NCBI GenBank assembly: GCA_011052285.1
Contig: DRJH01000183.1
Span: 1-10,454, forward strand
Direction: 5' to 3'
From: Gammaproteobacteria bacterium
GTDB lineage: Bacteria; Pseudomonadota; Gammaproteobacteria; Arenicellales; DRJH01
DNA length: 10,454 nucleotides
A model generated the notes under the pieces. It worked only from the letters and a program-made list of their open reading frames with translations, made no database searches and had not been told where the DNA came from. Shown piece by piece: positions 1-5,460 of this stretch (the first letter of the stretch is position 1; every line of letters begins with the position of its first letter). The translations under genes were made by a program, and so were the position numbers.

Positions 1-2
1 CC

Positions 3-80
3 GATTCCCATTTGCCAGCATTACGGACCTTATTGGCTGAGAACTTTCAAATCATTGATGGGAAAACGGGGTATTCTTGA
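3..80 (+). CDS. possible C-terminal end of an unidentified protein (partial at window edge)
   Basis: Frame 3 is open from the window edge to a TGA at 78-80 and gives 25 residues with a protein-like composition (DSHLPALRTLLAENF, then IIDGKTGYS). Frame 1 is also open, to a TGA at 82-84, but reads less like a folded protein. The piece is too short to assign to a family. The choice of frame rests on composition only. Confidence 0.3.
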   Translation, partial: DSHLPALRTLLAENFQIIDGKTGYS

Positions 81-294
81 ATGAGGTGAGTATACTTGCT
101 GATTCAACGAATCCCATGTACTTATTTTTCAGAGTCGCTCAGGTAGCTATCTGCCTGCGCATTACCTCGTGAAGTAACATGATAGAGCACACCCGGATAC
201 TCTATTCTCAGTGACCTTGCCATGTCGACACTCTACATCATCGCATTGTAGCATTGTCGTAATGCAAGACCTGACCCCGTGTCTGCTTGTCTGC
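81..294. other. gene-poor stretch with a possible repeat-element remnant
   Basis: No convincing coding frame lies between the partial gene at the left edge and the end of vapC. The only structure seen is a GCATT/AATGC inverted pair (251-255 and 261-265), followed by AAGACCTGACCCC (265-277). From memory this string resembles sequence that often accompanies Y1-transposase (IS200-like or REP-associated) elements in gammaproteobacteria. No transposase gene is attached to it here. Confidence 0.35.
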
Positions 295-675
295 TTATTT
301 GATTTCAAGCAAACTTACATCATACCGGGCTATCGTCTTGTCTCTTGTAACCAGGGTCAATTTTTCCAGGATAGCTTGAGCTATGAGCATTCGATCAAAC
401 GGATCCTTGTGAATATCTGCTAACTCGCCAGCCAATTGTGCATGCTCAAAATGAATATTCAATGGAGTAAAGCGATGAAGCGCGACTTCTTCAAGAAGAT
501 TGTCAGGGGCTTTGAGTTTCCCCATGGCCTTTTTAATGCCGATTTCCCAGACCGAGACAGCACTGACAAAGACCATATTCTCTCCATCAATAATGGCATC
601 ACGAGCTTCCATAGAAAGCCTGCTATTATTTTCCAGCGCCCAAATCAGCACATGTGTATCAAGCAGTAGATTCAC
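295..675 (-). CDS. vapC: PIN-domain toxin, VapC family
   Basis: This 126-residue protein is a single PIN domain, the Mg-dependent RNase fold of type II toxins. VapC toxins usually cleave tRNA or rRNA when freed from their antitoxin. The opening LLLDTHVLIWAL carries the first acidic residue (D6). The other expected acidic residues are E44 (SVWEIG), D91 and D94 (DPFDRMLIAQA) and D112 (VTRD), so the catalytic set looks complete. The start is GTG at 675, two bases after the antitoxin stop codon (680-678), which indicates translational coupling in an antitoxin-first operon. The length is normal for the family and nothing suggests decay. The RNA target cannot be read from the sequence. Confidence 0.9.
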   Translation of the reverse strand: MNLLLDTHVLIWALENNSRLSMEARDAIIDGENMVFVSAVSVWEIGIKKAMGKLKAPDNLLEEVALHRFTPLNIHFEHAQLAGELADIHKDPFDRMLIAQAILEKLTLVTRDKTIARYDVSLLEIK

Positions 676-677
676 GA

Positions 678-932
678 CTACTCTGGAAAGATGATCGAGC
701 GATAAAAGCCATCGAGCATATCGTCACTCGTGGCATCGAAGTCCTCTGCTATTTCCACTTTGCCTTCCCAACTTCCGCCGAGTACACGAGGAGAAGAATC
801 CTGCTTGAAGGCCGTCAAAACCGCCACGGGCTTGCCGGCTCGGCCAATGATCACCGGCTCATTGGTCTCCTCAACACATTTAATCAAGTACGACAAGCTG
901 GATTTTGCCTCAGAAATATTGGTAATGCGCAT
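678..932 (-). CDS. Phd/YefM-type antitoxin (VapB partner)
   Basis: This 84-residue protein starts MRITNISEAKSSLSYLIK and continues with EPVIIGRAGKPVAVL, the classic Phd/YefM antitoxin N-terminal fold that dimerises and binds its own promoter. The acidic C-terminal half (EIAEDFDATSDDMLDGFYRS) is what such antitoxins use to block the toxin active site. ATG at 932-930 is preceded by a modest AGG seven bases upstream. It is the first gene of the toxin-antitoxin operon and ends two bases before the PIN toxin start. By analogy with the family, the antitoxin alone or with toxin should repress the operon. The pentamer repeat at 994-1013 is a candidate operator. Confidence 0.88.
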   Translation of the reverse strand: MRITNISEAKSSLSYLIKCVEETNEPVIIGRAGKPVAVLTAFKQDSSPRVLGGSWEGKVEIAEDFDATSDDMLDGFYRSIIFPE

Positions 933-993
933 AGGTAACCTGTTTTTCTGTAACGTTATGACATCCCAAAGTAACAGAGCCTTCCATACGATC

Positions 994-1013
994 TAGTCTA
1001 GTCTGGTCTGATC
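994..1013. repeat. four tandem 5-bp repeats, possible antitoxin operator
   Basis: The 20 bases read TAGTC TAGTC TGGTC TGATC, four head-to-tail copies of a 5-mer with one change in each of the last two. They overlap the -10 box and spacer of the predicted toxin-antitoxin promoter. Phd/YefM antitoxins bind short repeated sites in their own promoters, which makes an operator role plausible. That role is inferred. Confidence 0.5.
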
Positions 1014-1023
1014 ATATAGTCAA
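995..1023 (-). promoter_or_regulatory. candidate promoter of the toxin-antitoxin operon
   Basis: On the minus strand TTGACT (1023-1018) and TAGACT (1000-995) are separated by 17 bases, a reasonable sigma-70 arrangement (the -35 is strong, the -10 matches 4/6). It lies about 63 bases above the antitoxin start. The -10 box and spacer coincide with the pentamer repeat at 994-1013, as expected of an autoregulated operon. Prediction by eye only. Confidence 0.4.
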
Positions 1024-1342
1024 TATCAGCACTGGCAAAGTACTGCCAGGTTGGCGGGTTCTCAAAGACTCCAACCCGCAATGTATAATGACCCTGGCAG
1101 GCACAGCATGTTTTCCTGAGCGGAAAGTAACGTACGTAAAGCACAGCTACAAGCTGTTCGCCCTGCAAAATAACGTAATAGCGCAGGCCTGCACCCTCTA
1201 AACACCCAAATAAGCCTGAACATCCACGCTACAAAGTCCACGTTCTGTCCTGTAATCTGTATATTTTGCCTACGGCATTTACGTTAAGCATCAATAAAAT
1301 GAGATGGATCGAATACGGAAAATAACTATCACCTATCCATCA
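1014..1342. other. intergenic region with two adjacent hairpins and no gene
   Basis: No credible reading frame is present. Two hairpins stand next to each other: CTGGCA/TGCCAG (1032-1037 with 1044-1049, 6-base loop) and GCGGGTT/AACCCGC (1054-1060 with 1073-1079, 12-base loop). Neither is followed by a T-run on either strand, so neither is a clear terminator. They could be remnants of a mobile element end or structured RNA. The rest shows nothing recognisable. Confidence 0.45.
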
Positions 1343-1567
1343 CTATTTTATATTGTCGGTATCGAACTCCCCTTTCTTGACACCATCGATAAATGCTTCC
1401 CATTCCTCTAGAGTAAACTCGATAACAGGGCCTTTTGATTTTGTATTCACGACAGATACCGTTCCACCATTGGACGCGACACCAACACAGCGGCCTCCTC
1501 CTCGAAAGCTGGAAGAGCTCTTCTTATATAGTATGCCGTTTATCTCAAGTAACCTAGAATTTTTCAT
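1343..1567 (-). CDS. DUF397-domain protein
   Basis: This 74-residue protein matches the DUF397 pattern from memory: YKKSSSSFRGGGRCVGVA, then a short beta-rich stretch (TVSVVNTKSKGP), and the end motif EFTLEEWEAFIDGVKKGEFD. DUF397 proteins are small and best known from actinomycetes, where they commonly sit beside XRE-type regulators (the WhiJ/AbaA-like pairs). No such regulator is visible here. ATG at 1567 has AGAGG eight bases upstream and matches the usual family length. An alternative ATG at 1606 overlaps the upstream rel-like stop codon in an ATGA arrangement and would add 13 residues. Either start suggests co-transcription with the RelA/SpoT-domain gene. The molecular function is unknown. 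Confidence 0.8.
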   Translation of the reverse strand: MKNSRLLEINGILYKKSSSSFRGGGRCVGVASNGGTVSVVNTKSKGPVIEFTLEEWEAFIDGVKKGEFDTDNIK

Positions 1568-1602
1568 TGGAAAACCTCTATTCATCAGGGTAAATAATCG
1601 TT

Positions 1603-2334
1603 TCATGTGCGTCGCCAATCTACACCATACTCCAGATTCAGGATATTCTGCATTAGTCCAACGTGGGAATAAAAGACACCATTTTTGAGGCGAGATGGAT
1701 CAACTTCATAGGTTGTATCTCCTGCCTGAGCAGCCTTTAATGCCATCGCATCGTTTACAAGTGCCTGTGTAAGATGCTTATCAATCAAAGCGATCACCTC
1801 CGCTCCTTTTTTTACACCGCAGCGATTGAGATCTAGAAGAAGAGTAGCATTATCATCAACGTCTAGTCGATGTGACTTAGGTAAATTTGCGGCTAATATA
1901 GCCTCCAATAGGTCAACATTAAGAGGTTGATCGAAACCATCAGCTGTAATCCGCTCCTTGTAGGACTTGCGTTCTTTATGTACTCGTTCCAGTTCGAGAT
2001 CGACTACTTCTAATAGGGCTGCCACCCGATAAAAAGAGCGCTGCACAGATGGTGGAGCAAAAGATTCGTCATTATATTGAAGTAGTCGAGCCGCGACCGC
2101 CCAGTTGTGTTGCGATAAAGTGCGTACCTGTATCTCTGCCTGAAACGCCGAATAGTTACGAAGCGACGGAACACTTAGCCATTCCGGAAGTAGACGTACA
2201 GTGAAATGAACTGATTGGTACCCAAATTCATTCGGCAAAAGTTTTTGGCCAATATTTTTACGATATTCTACTTTGAAATTTTTATCGATAAGGCTACAGG
2301 CCTGAGCGACCTCTTCGGGAAAAAGAAAACTCAA
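1603..2334 (-). pseudogene. RelA/SpoT-domain protein, 5'-truncated
   Basis: The surviving 243 codons hold the second half of a RelA/SpoT nucleotidyltransferase domain, as in small alarmone synthetase-like proteins. GYQSVHFTV (39-47) and the E-x-QVRT-x-x-QHNWA block (67-79, with the conserved Glu at 67) are clear, followed by a charged helical segment and a long C-terminal extension ending GLMQNILNLEYGVDW. The first half of the domain is missing, including the basic ATP-binding stretch and the conserved Asp expected before FLFPEEV, so synthesis of (p)ppGpp is not expected. The apparent TTG start is part of the insertion-sequence junction, and an in-frame TAG lies at 2340-2338, two codons upstream. 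The neighbouring IS element and the broken rpfF point to a deletion. The C-terminal part and the link to the DUF397 gene remain intact. Confidence 0.82.
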
Positions 2335-2361
2335 CCACTATGCACTGAAAGTACATAGGTT
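2333..2361 (-). repeat. imperfect subterminal hairpin, right end of the IS
   Basis: AACC pairs with GGTT, a two-base bulge follows, then TATG pairs with CATA, extended by a G·T pair on the transposase-coding strand, around a CTTTCAG loop. Imperfect hairpins with bulges near the right end are the binding sites of Y1 transposases. It abuts the point where rel-like homology starts. Confidence 0.6.
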
Positions 2362-2367
2362 GCGGGG

Positions 2368-2380
2368 GGACTGAAAGTCC
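2368..2380 (-). repeat. second hairpin at the right end of the IS
   Basis: GGACT and AGTCC form a perfect 5-bp stem around GAA, directly after the transposase stop codon. Its loop region repeats the CTGAAAG string found in the adjacent larger hairpin. It may belong to the element end or help terminate the transposase transcript. Confidence 0.45.
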
Positions 2381-2815
2381 TCATTCTAGAATCATCTTCC
2401 TGTTCTCCTTGTTCGACTTGTTCCGATGGTGCTCCAGATATTCCTGCACCATCGCTTCCGTTACATTCCCCGTCGACCAGCCTCCATATCCTATCGCCCA
2501 AAAATGTCGCCCCCAATAGCGCTTCCTTAACTGCGGGAATTCTTGCTGTAGAATTCGTGACGTCCGCCCCTTCAGTCGCTTCACCAAGTCACTCACCGAT
2601 AACTTCGGCCGATATTCAATGTGAGCGTGCACATGATCTTTACTCACCACTCCCGTCAATATCTGTACATCCTCTGCATCACATATTTGGACTATTAACT
2701 CGCGGCATCGCCGCTGTACATCCCCTGTTAATACTGGATATCTATACTTCGTTATCCATACCAAATGCGCCGTAAATCGCGTTACCGTATGTCCACTTCG
2801 TCTCTGCTCACTCAT
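2381..2815 (-). CDS. tnpA: IS200/IS605 family Y1 transposase TnpA
   Basis: This 144-residue protein is a complete Y1 HUH transposase, the enzyme that nicks and rejoins single-stranded IS DNA through a covalent phosphotyrosine. The HUH metal-binding motif is seen as H61-V-H63 in SKDHVHAHIEY. The catalytic tyrosine is Y126 in the C-terminal helix MVQEYLEHH. FTAHLVWITKYRYPVL near the start and YWGRHFWAIGYGGWSTGNV before the tyrosine helix are typical of the family. The length is normal and the frame is intact, so it may still be active. It reads in the same direction as the two truncated genes on either side. The start ATG at 2815 fits the family N-terminus. Confidence 0.95.
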   Translation of the reverse strand: MSEQRRSGHTVTRFTAHLVWITKYRYPVLTGDVQRRCRELIVQICDAEDVQILTGVVSKDHVHAHIEYRPKLSVSDLVKRLKGRTSRILQQEFPQLRKRYWGRHFWAIGYGGWSTGNVTEAMVQEYLEHHRNKSNKENRKMILE

Positions 2816-2857
2816 CTCGCCTTTCAGCTTAGCATATTTGTGTAGCAGCTAAAGCCT

Positions 2858-2871
2858 TGCATTAAAATGCA
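2858..2871 (-). repeat. hairpin at the left end of the IS
   Basis: TGCATT (2858-2863) pairs perfectly with AATGCA (2866-2871) around two bases. Weaker pairing extends it outwards towards AAAG (2851-2854) and TTTT (2875-2878). It lies 43 bases above the transposase start, the expected place for the left subterminal hairpin of an IS200/IS605 element. Confidence 0.55.
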
Positions 2872-2880
2872 TAGTTTTAA

Positions 2881-3390
2881 CTAGCGCACTGAGACCAATA
2901 AAATTTCCGGCATACCCATCCTGGCGCTGTGTTCGGCAATAAGCACATCACTTGAGAGAGCACATTCCATTCCGCCACCAAGCGCGTCTCCCTGGACCAG
3001 GGTAATGTGTACCATGCCTTTTTCGTAGATCGTCATTTTTGCGTACAACGCATCGATACAGGTGGTCGCATAATGCAATAAACCTTCGCGATCGTGGGTG
3101 GTGATAAGCTCCCTGAATAGATTGAGATCACCACCCAGGTTATAAATCCCTGGTATCTTCGAGGCGAGCACCATATAACGAATGGGTCGCTCGTCAAGCG
3201 CCTCAGGGTTATTTTTCAGGGTATGAAAACAATGATTGAGTTCACGTAGCATCGTTTTTGTAAAGCAGGCTCGTGGCTGGGCATGCATATAACACCAGTA
3301 CAACTGATACGCTTCATCGTAATCGGTGGTAATCTGGCTGTACTCCGATTGGTGAAAGTCTACAGTAGCAACCGTTGTTGTTTGTATCAT
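2881..3390 (-). pseudogene. rpfF: DSF synthase (RpfF-type crotonase), 3'-truncated by the IS junction
   Basis: RpfF makes cis-2-unsaturated fatty acid signals (DSF family) from acyl-ACP and uses a crotonase fold with two catalytic Glu. The fragment carries the RpfF landmarks YWCYMHAQPRACFT, MVLASKIPGIYNLGGDLNLF, VQGDALGGGMECALSSDVLIAE and MGMPEIL. Both catalytic Glu positions survive (E142 and E162, twenty apart as in Xanthomonas RpfF). Homology stops right after EIL, where NLFPGMGA-like sequence should follow. Only five unrelated residues and a TAG come before the IS left end. About 120 C-terminal residues of the usual ~290 are missing, so a working enzyme is unlikely. ATG at 3390 has GGAG six bases upstream. 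No rpfC or rpfG sensor genes are in view. Confidence 0.85.
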
Positions 3391-3417
3391 TGAATTCTCC
3401 GTGCGAAAATGCCTGGT

Positions 3418-3463
3418 ACTGAACCAAAATCTAAATACGCTGAATAGTTACAAAATACAAAGA
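3418..3463 (-). promoter_or_regulatory. candidate rpfF promoter region
   Basis: On the minus strand TTGTAT (from about 3460) and TATTTA are 17 bases apart and lie above the rpfF start codon. Matches to the consensus are weak (three or four per hexamer). The 9-bp inverted repeat at 3441-3471 straddles the -35 box, which suggests control by a dimeric regulator. Because rpfF is truncated, the promoter may now have no useful product. Confidence 0.3.
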
Positions 3464-3471
3464 ACTATTCA
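3441..3471. repeat. perfect 9-bp inverted repeat above rpfF, possible operator
   Basis: TGAATAGTT (3441-3449) and AACTATTCA (3463-3471) are perfect inverted copies separated by 13 A-rich bases. The pair is centred about 66 bases above the rpfF start and overlaps its predicted -35 region. No T-run follows, so an operator for a dimeric regulator is more likely than a terminator. Confidence 0.5.
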
Positions 3472-3856
3472 TTGTTCCTGTCAATGAAGGCCAATATTGA
3501 CCCTTGCCTTGGTCCGCAAACCGACCACCTACTACACAAGAAGAAGCAAAATTTGTACCTAAATCACCAATTATTTTGTAAAGTATGCTTTTTTTTCAGA
3601 AGCTTTTGCTGGAAACTGCATCTATCTTCTCCAAACACTTTGGCCGCTAAAGAATCTACTGAGCACGATATTGCGGAGGCATGGAGGGGTTTTAGAGCTG
3701 CATATAAATAGCTATATTATTTATTTACAGATTCTTAGGACGTGGCAATGATGTGGATTGGCACTGACATGGCCAACACTGCTGCAAGCAATCAGGGTGA
3801 AGGTAAGAACAAATATGTGGTATGAAGGCACGTTTTTCCAAGCTGTGGATAAGTGC

Positions 3857-3876
3857 TTCTCGGACAGCCTCCTGGC
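3857..3876 (-). repeat. copy 1 of a 20-bp inverted repeat flanking the transporter gene
   Basis: The minus strand reads GCCAGGAGGCTGTCCGAGAA. This is identical at 19 of 20 positions to the plus strand at 5238-5257, on the far side of the transporter gene. It shares the AGGAG..TGTCCGAGAA core with 5433-5452. It starts 28 bases past the transporter stop codon. Beyond the 20 bases no similarity continues. It could be a solo terminal repeat of an insertion sequence or a site for a DNA-binding protein. Confidence 0.6.
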
Positions 3877-3904
3877 TTGCTCCGCTGCGTGTGACTGCTC
3901 GAGA

Positions 3905-5191
3905 TTACCTCGAATCGAGTACCGGCTCTCGGGACAGCCAGATCGCAATCACGGAGACGGTCAACCAAAGCAGAAACAAACCGAAACTGATCGTATAGGC
4001 ATGGCGTGAGAACACACGAACACCGTTGACCAGTGCACCGGTCCAGCGCTGATCGAGCATCCAGCCGACCGCCGGTTGTAGTAACATGGGCCCGGTCATA
4101 ACTCCCATATTGACAATACCCGAAGCGGTACCGACCAATTCGGAAGGGACCGTATTGCGCGCAAAAACAAACGTAATAATAATGGCGCCGGAAAAGAACC
4201 CCGTCAGAATCAATAGTGCGACCAATAATGGCATCGGTAGCACCGGGACAATAATGATGATTGACCAGCCGATCAGCAGCAGCAGACAACTACCCAGGTA
4301 GATCCGTCGCAACTGACCATAACGGTCACAGAACCAACCGATTAACAGCCCACCGATGGCCCACGCGACCAGTTGTACGGAACAGAGGCTGGCCGCCGCG
4401 GCAGTGCTGAGTCCATAATTCGTAACCAAAAATGGCACACCCCAGAGACCGGAAAAGGTCAATAGTGCCCCAGCAATACCTCCAGGGATCAAGCACAATA
4501 GACGGATATTGCGGTAACTGAGTACCTTTTTAACGGTGGAGGGTAGAGAAAAATTATCTTGTTCCTTATTGGCTGCAGCGAGTAGTGAGTAGCTTTTATA
4601 GCCTTTTTGAGCCGGGTCATCTCGAGTGAACTTGCCAATCAGTAGGGCCACCACCAGCGTTAGTCCGGCAATCAGCGACATTACCCAGCGCCAACCCATC
4701 TCGTCAACAAGCCAGCGCATGGGTGTACCGGCAGAAACAGCCCCGATAATCCCCAAAAAGAGTGCAATGGCCGAAGCCAGCGCATAGCGATTGACCGGCA
4801 ACCAGTGTGAGGAGACTTTAAGTAAACAGACGTACGCTACCGCAACCGAACCACCCACCAGGAAACGCCCCAGCCCGGCCCACCATAAACTGGGGGAAAG
4901 CGCAAACAGAAGCCCTCCTGCGGCGGCAACCAAGGCTCCACTGGTCAATAATTTCCTTGCACCCCAACGATCAGCCAGGATCCCGGTGGGAACCTGCATG
5001 AGTACGTAGCTGTAGAAATAGAGTGCTGACAAGCTACCCAGTGCCGTAGCATCAAGCTTGAAATCAAGGCTGAGTTCACGGGTGATGACTGCGGGAGCAA
5101 CGCGGTGAAAAAAACCGATCAGGTATAGCAAACCCCCTAGTCCCCAGACCATCCACGACAACCTGGCAGGAGGATATTGTGTTCTACTCAT
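3905..5191 (-). CDS. major facilitator superfamily transporter
   Basis: This is a 428-residue, very hydrophobic protein of the usual MFS size, with about twelve membrane segments in two halves around a charged central loop (about 188-228). The MFS loop 2-3 signature is GILADRWGARK (70-80), and a second-half counterpart is GWFCDRYGQLRR. GRFLVGGSVAVAY (108-120) is the usual fourth-helix motif. It should be an inner-membrane secondary transporter. The N-terminal half resembles organic acid or sugar-phosphate type MFS carriers, but the substrate cannot be assigned. ATG at 5191 fits the N-terminus but has no clear ribosome binding site. The gene stands alone, bracketed by inverted 20-bp repeats, with two 14-bp-period repeats just above its start. 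Confidence 0.88.
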   Translation of the reverse strand: MSRTQYPPARLSWMVWGLGGLLYLIGFFHRVAPAVITRELSLDFKLDATALGSLSALYFYSYVLMQVPTGILADRWGARKLLTSGALVAAAGGLLFALSPSLWWAGLGRFLVGGSVAVAYVCLLKVSSHWLPVNRYALASAIALFLGIIGAVSAGTPMRWLVDEMGWRWVMSLIAGLTLVVALLIGKFTRDDPAQKGYKSYSLLAAANKEQDNFSLPSTVKKVLSYRNIRLLCLIPGGIAGALLTFSGLWGVPFLVTNYGLSTAAAASLCSVQLVAWAIGGLLIGWFCDRYGQLRRIYLGSCLLLLIGWSIIIIVPVLPMPLLVALLILTGFFSGAIIITFVFARNTVPSELVGTASGIVNMGVMTGPMLLQPAVGWMLDQRWTGALVNGVRVFSRHAYTISFGLFLLWLTVSVIAIWLSREPVLDSR

Positions 5192-5210
5192 CTGGAGTGC
5201 GGTACATATT

Positions 5211-5235
5211 TTATGCTCAGGATCTTATGCTCAGG
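5211..5235 (-). repeat. two 11-bp direct repeats at 14-bp period above the transporter gene
   Basis: TTATGCTCAGG occurs at 5211-5221 and again at 5225-5235 (CCTGAGCATAA on the transporter strand). They lie 20 bases above the transporter start, overlapping a possible -10 TAAAAT (5213-5208). Direct repeats here suggest an activator or repressor that binds side by side. The motif resembles the triple repeat before maeA. Confidence 0.55.
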
Positions 5236-5237
5236 GG

Positions 5238-5257
5238 GCCAGGAGGCGGTCCGAGAA
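5238..5257 (+). repeat. copy 2 of the 20-bp inverted repeat flanking the transporter gene
   Basis: GCCAGGAGGCGGTCCGAGAA differs from the reverse complement of 3857-3876 at one base. Its AGGAG..GGTCCGAGAA part is also the left terminal repeat of the MITE-like stretch that ends at 5452. It begins 46 bases above the transporter start. Confidence 0.6.
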
Positions 5258-5452
5258 CAGGAGCCGACCGGTTTGTTGCTCCTGCAAAACCGGCACTTGC
5301 ACCATCCATGGCGGTCGTAGCGAGGGGAAGCGAATTTGAGGTTAATTTTTCCATGGTGAGGCGAATACTGGTTGTATTTAACGAGAATCAGGGGGAAATC
5401 GGGCCAAAGTCCGCTTATCCGCAGCAGGCTTTCTATTCTCGGACAGGCTCCT
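5241..5452. mobile_element. MITE-like element or empty insertion-sequence shell
   Basis: The 20 bases at 5241-5260 and the reverse complement of 5433-5452 match at 17 of 20 positions (AGGAG.C.GTCCGAGAA.AG), forming terminal inverted repeats of a 212-bp unit. No transposase frame remains inside, and the plus-strand frame through it looks non-coding. An internal hairpin CCGGTTT/AAACCGG sits at 5268-5274 and 5287-5293. A clear target duplication was not found. The unit fills the gap between the transporter start and the dinB-like stop, ending nine bases from that stop. The parent family was not identified. Confidence 0.55.
5433..5452 (-). repeat. copy 3 of the terminal-repeat sequence, right end of the MITE-like unit
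   Basis: The minus strand reads AGGAGCCTGTCCGAGAATAG. The first 17 bases match copy 1 (3857-3873 complement) at 16 positions, and all 20 match 5241-5260 at 17. Confidence 0.6.
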
Positions 5453-5460
5453 AGGTCTTA

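Larger units (their letters stand above)
2331..2880 (-). mobile_element. IS200/IS605-type insertion sequence (tnpA only)
   Basis: The element consists of one Y1 transposase gene flanked by subterminal hairpins, as expected of this family, which moves as single-stranded DNA and makes no target duplication. The right end lies at about 2331-2380, with hairpins at 2333-2361 and 2368-2380. The left end lies at about 2816-2880, with a hairpin at 2858-2871. The exact ends are uncertain by up to about 18 bases at the rpfF side, where 2881-2898 no longer matches rpfF. No tnpB or IscB-like accessory gene is present. Both neighbouring genes are truncated at its borders. Confidence 0.85.
3391..3904. other. 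514-bp region without a convincing gene, between rpfF and the transporter
   Basis: It contains the rpfF promoter area with its inverted repeat (3441-3471) and, near the transporter end, one copy of the 20-bp terminal-repeat-like sequence (3857-3876). A plus-strand frame at 3472-3711 ends in a protein-like stretch (ESTEHDIAEAWRGFRAAYK), but its start is rich in Cys, Phe and Lys and has no good ribosome binding site. It could be the tail of a decayed gene. A minus-strand frame at 3721-3948 overlaps the transporter end and looks non-coding. Confidence 0.4.

Noticed and set aside
1603..2334. Treating the RelA/SpoT-domain frame as a complete small alarmone synthetase
   Set aside because: The first half of the synthetase domain is absent, and the apparent TTG start belongs to the IS junction with a stop codon just upstream.
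3472..3711. A 79-codon plus-strand frame between rpfF and the transporter
   Set aside because: Only the last 19 residues look protein-like; the start is unnatural and lacks a ribosome binding site. It is mentioned only as a possible decayed gene tail.
3792..4289. A 165-codon minus-strand frame overlapping the 3' part of the transporter gene
   Set aside because: It is another frame of the same strand as the transporter, rich in Cys, Tyr and Arg and without any motif, while the transporter frame has clear membrane segments.
5179..5454. A 91-codon plus-strand frame running through the MITE-like unit
   Set aside because: It starts inside the transporter gene, has no ribosome binding site and spans both terminal repeats. 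Its translation has no recognisable domain.
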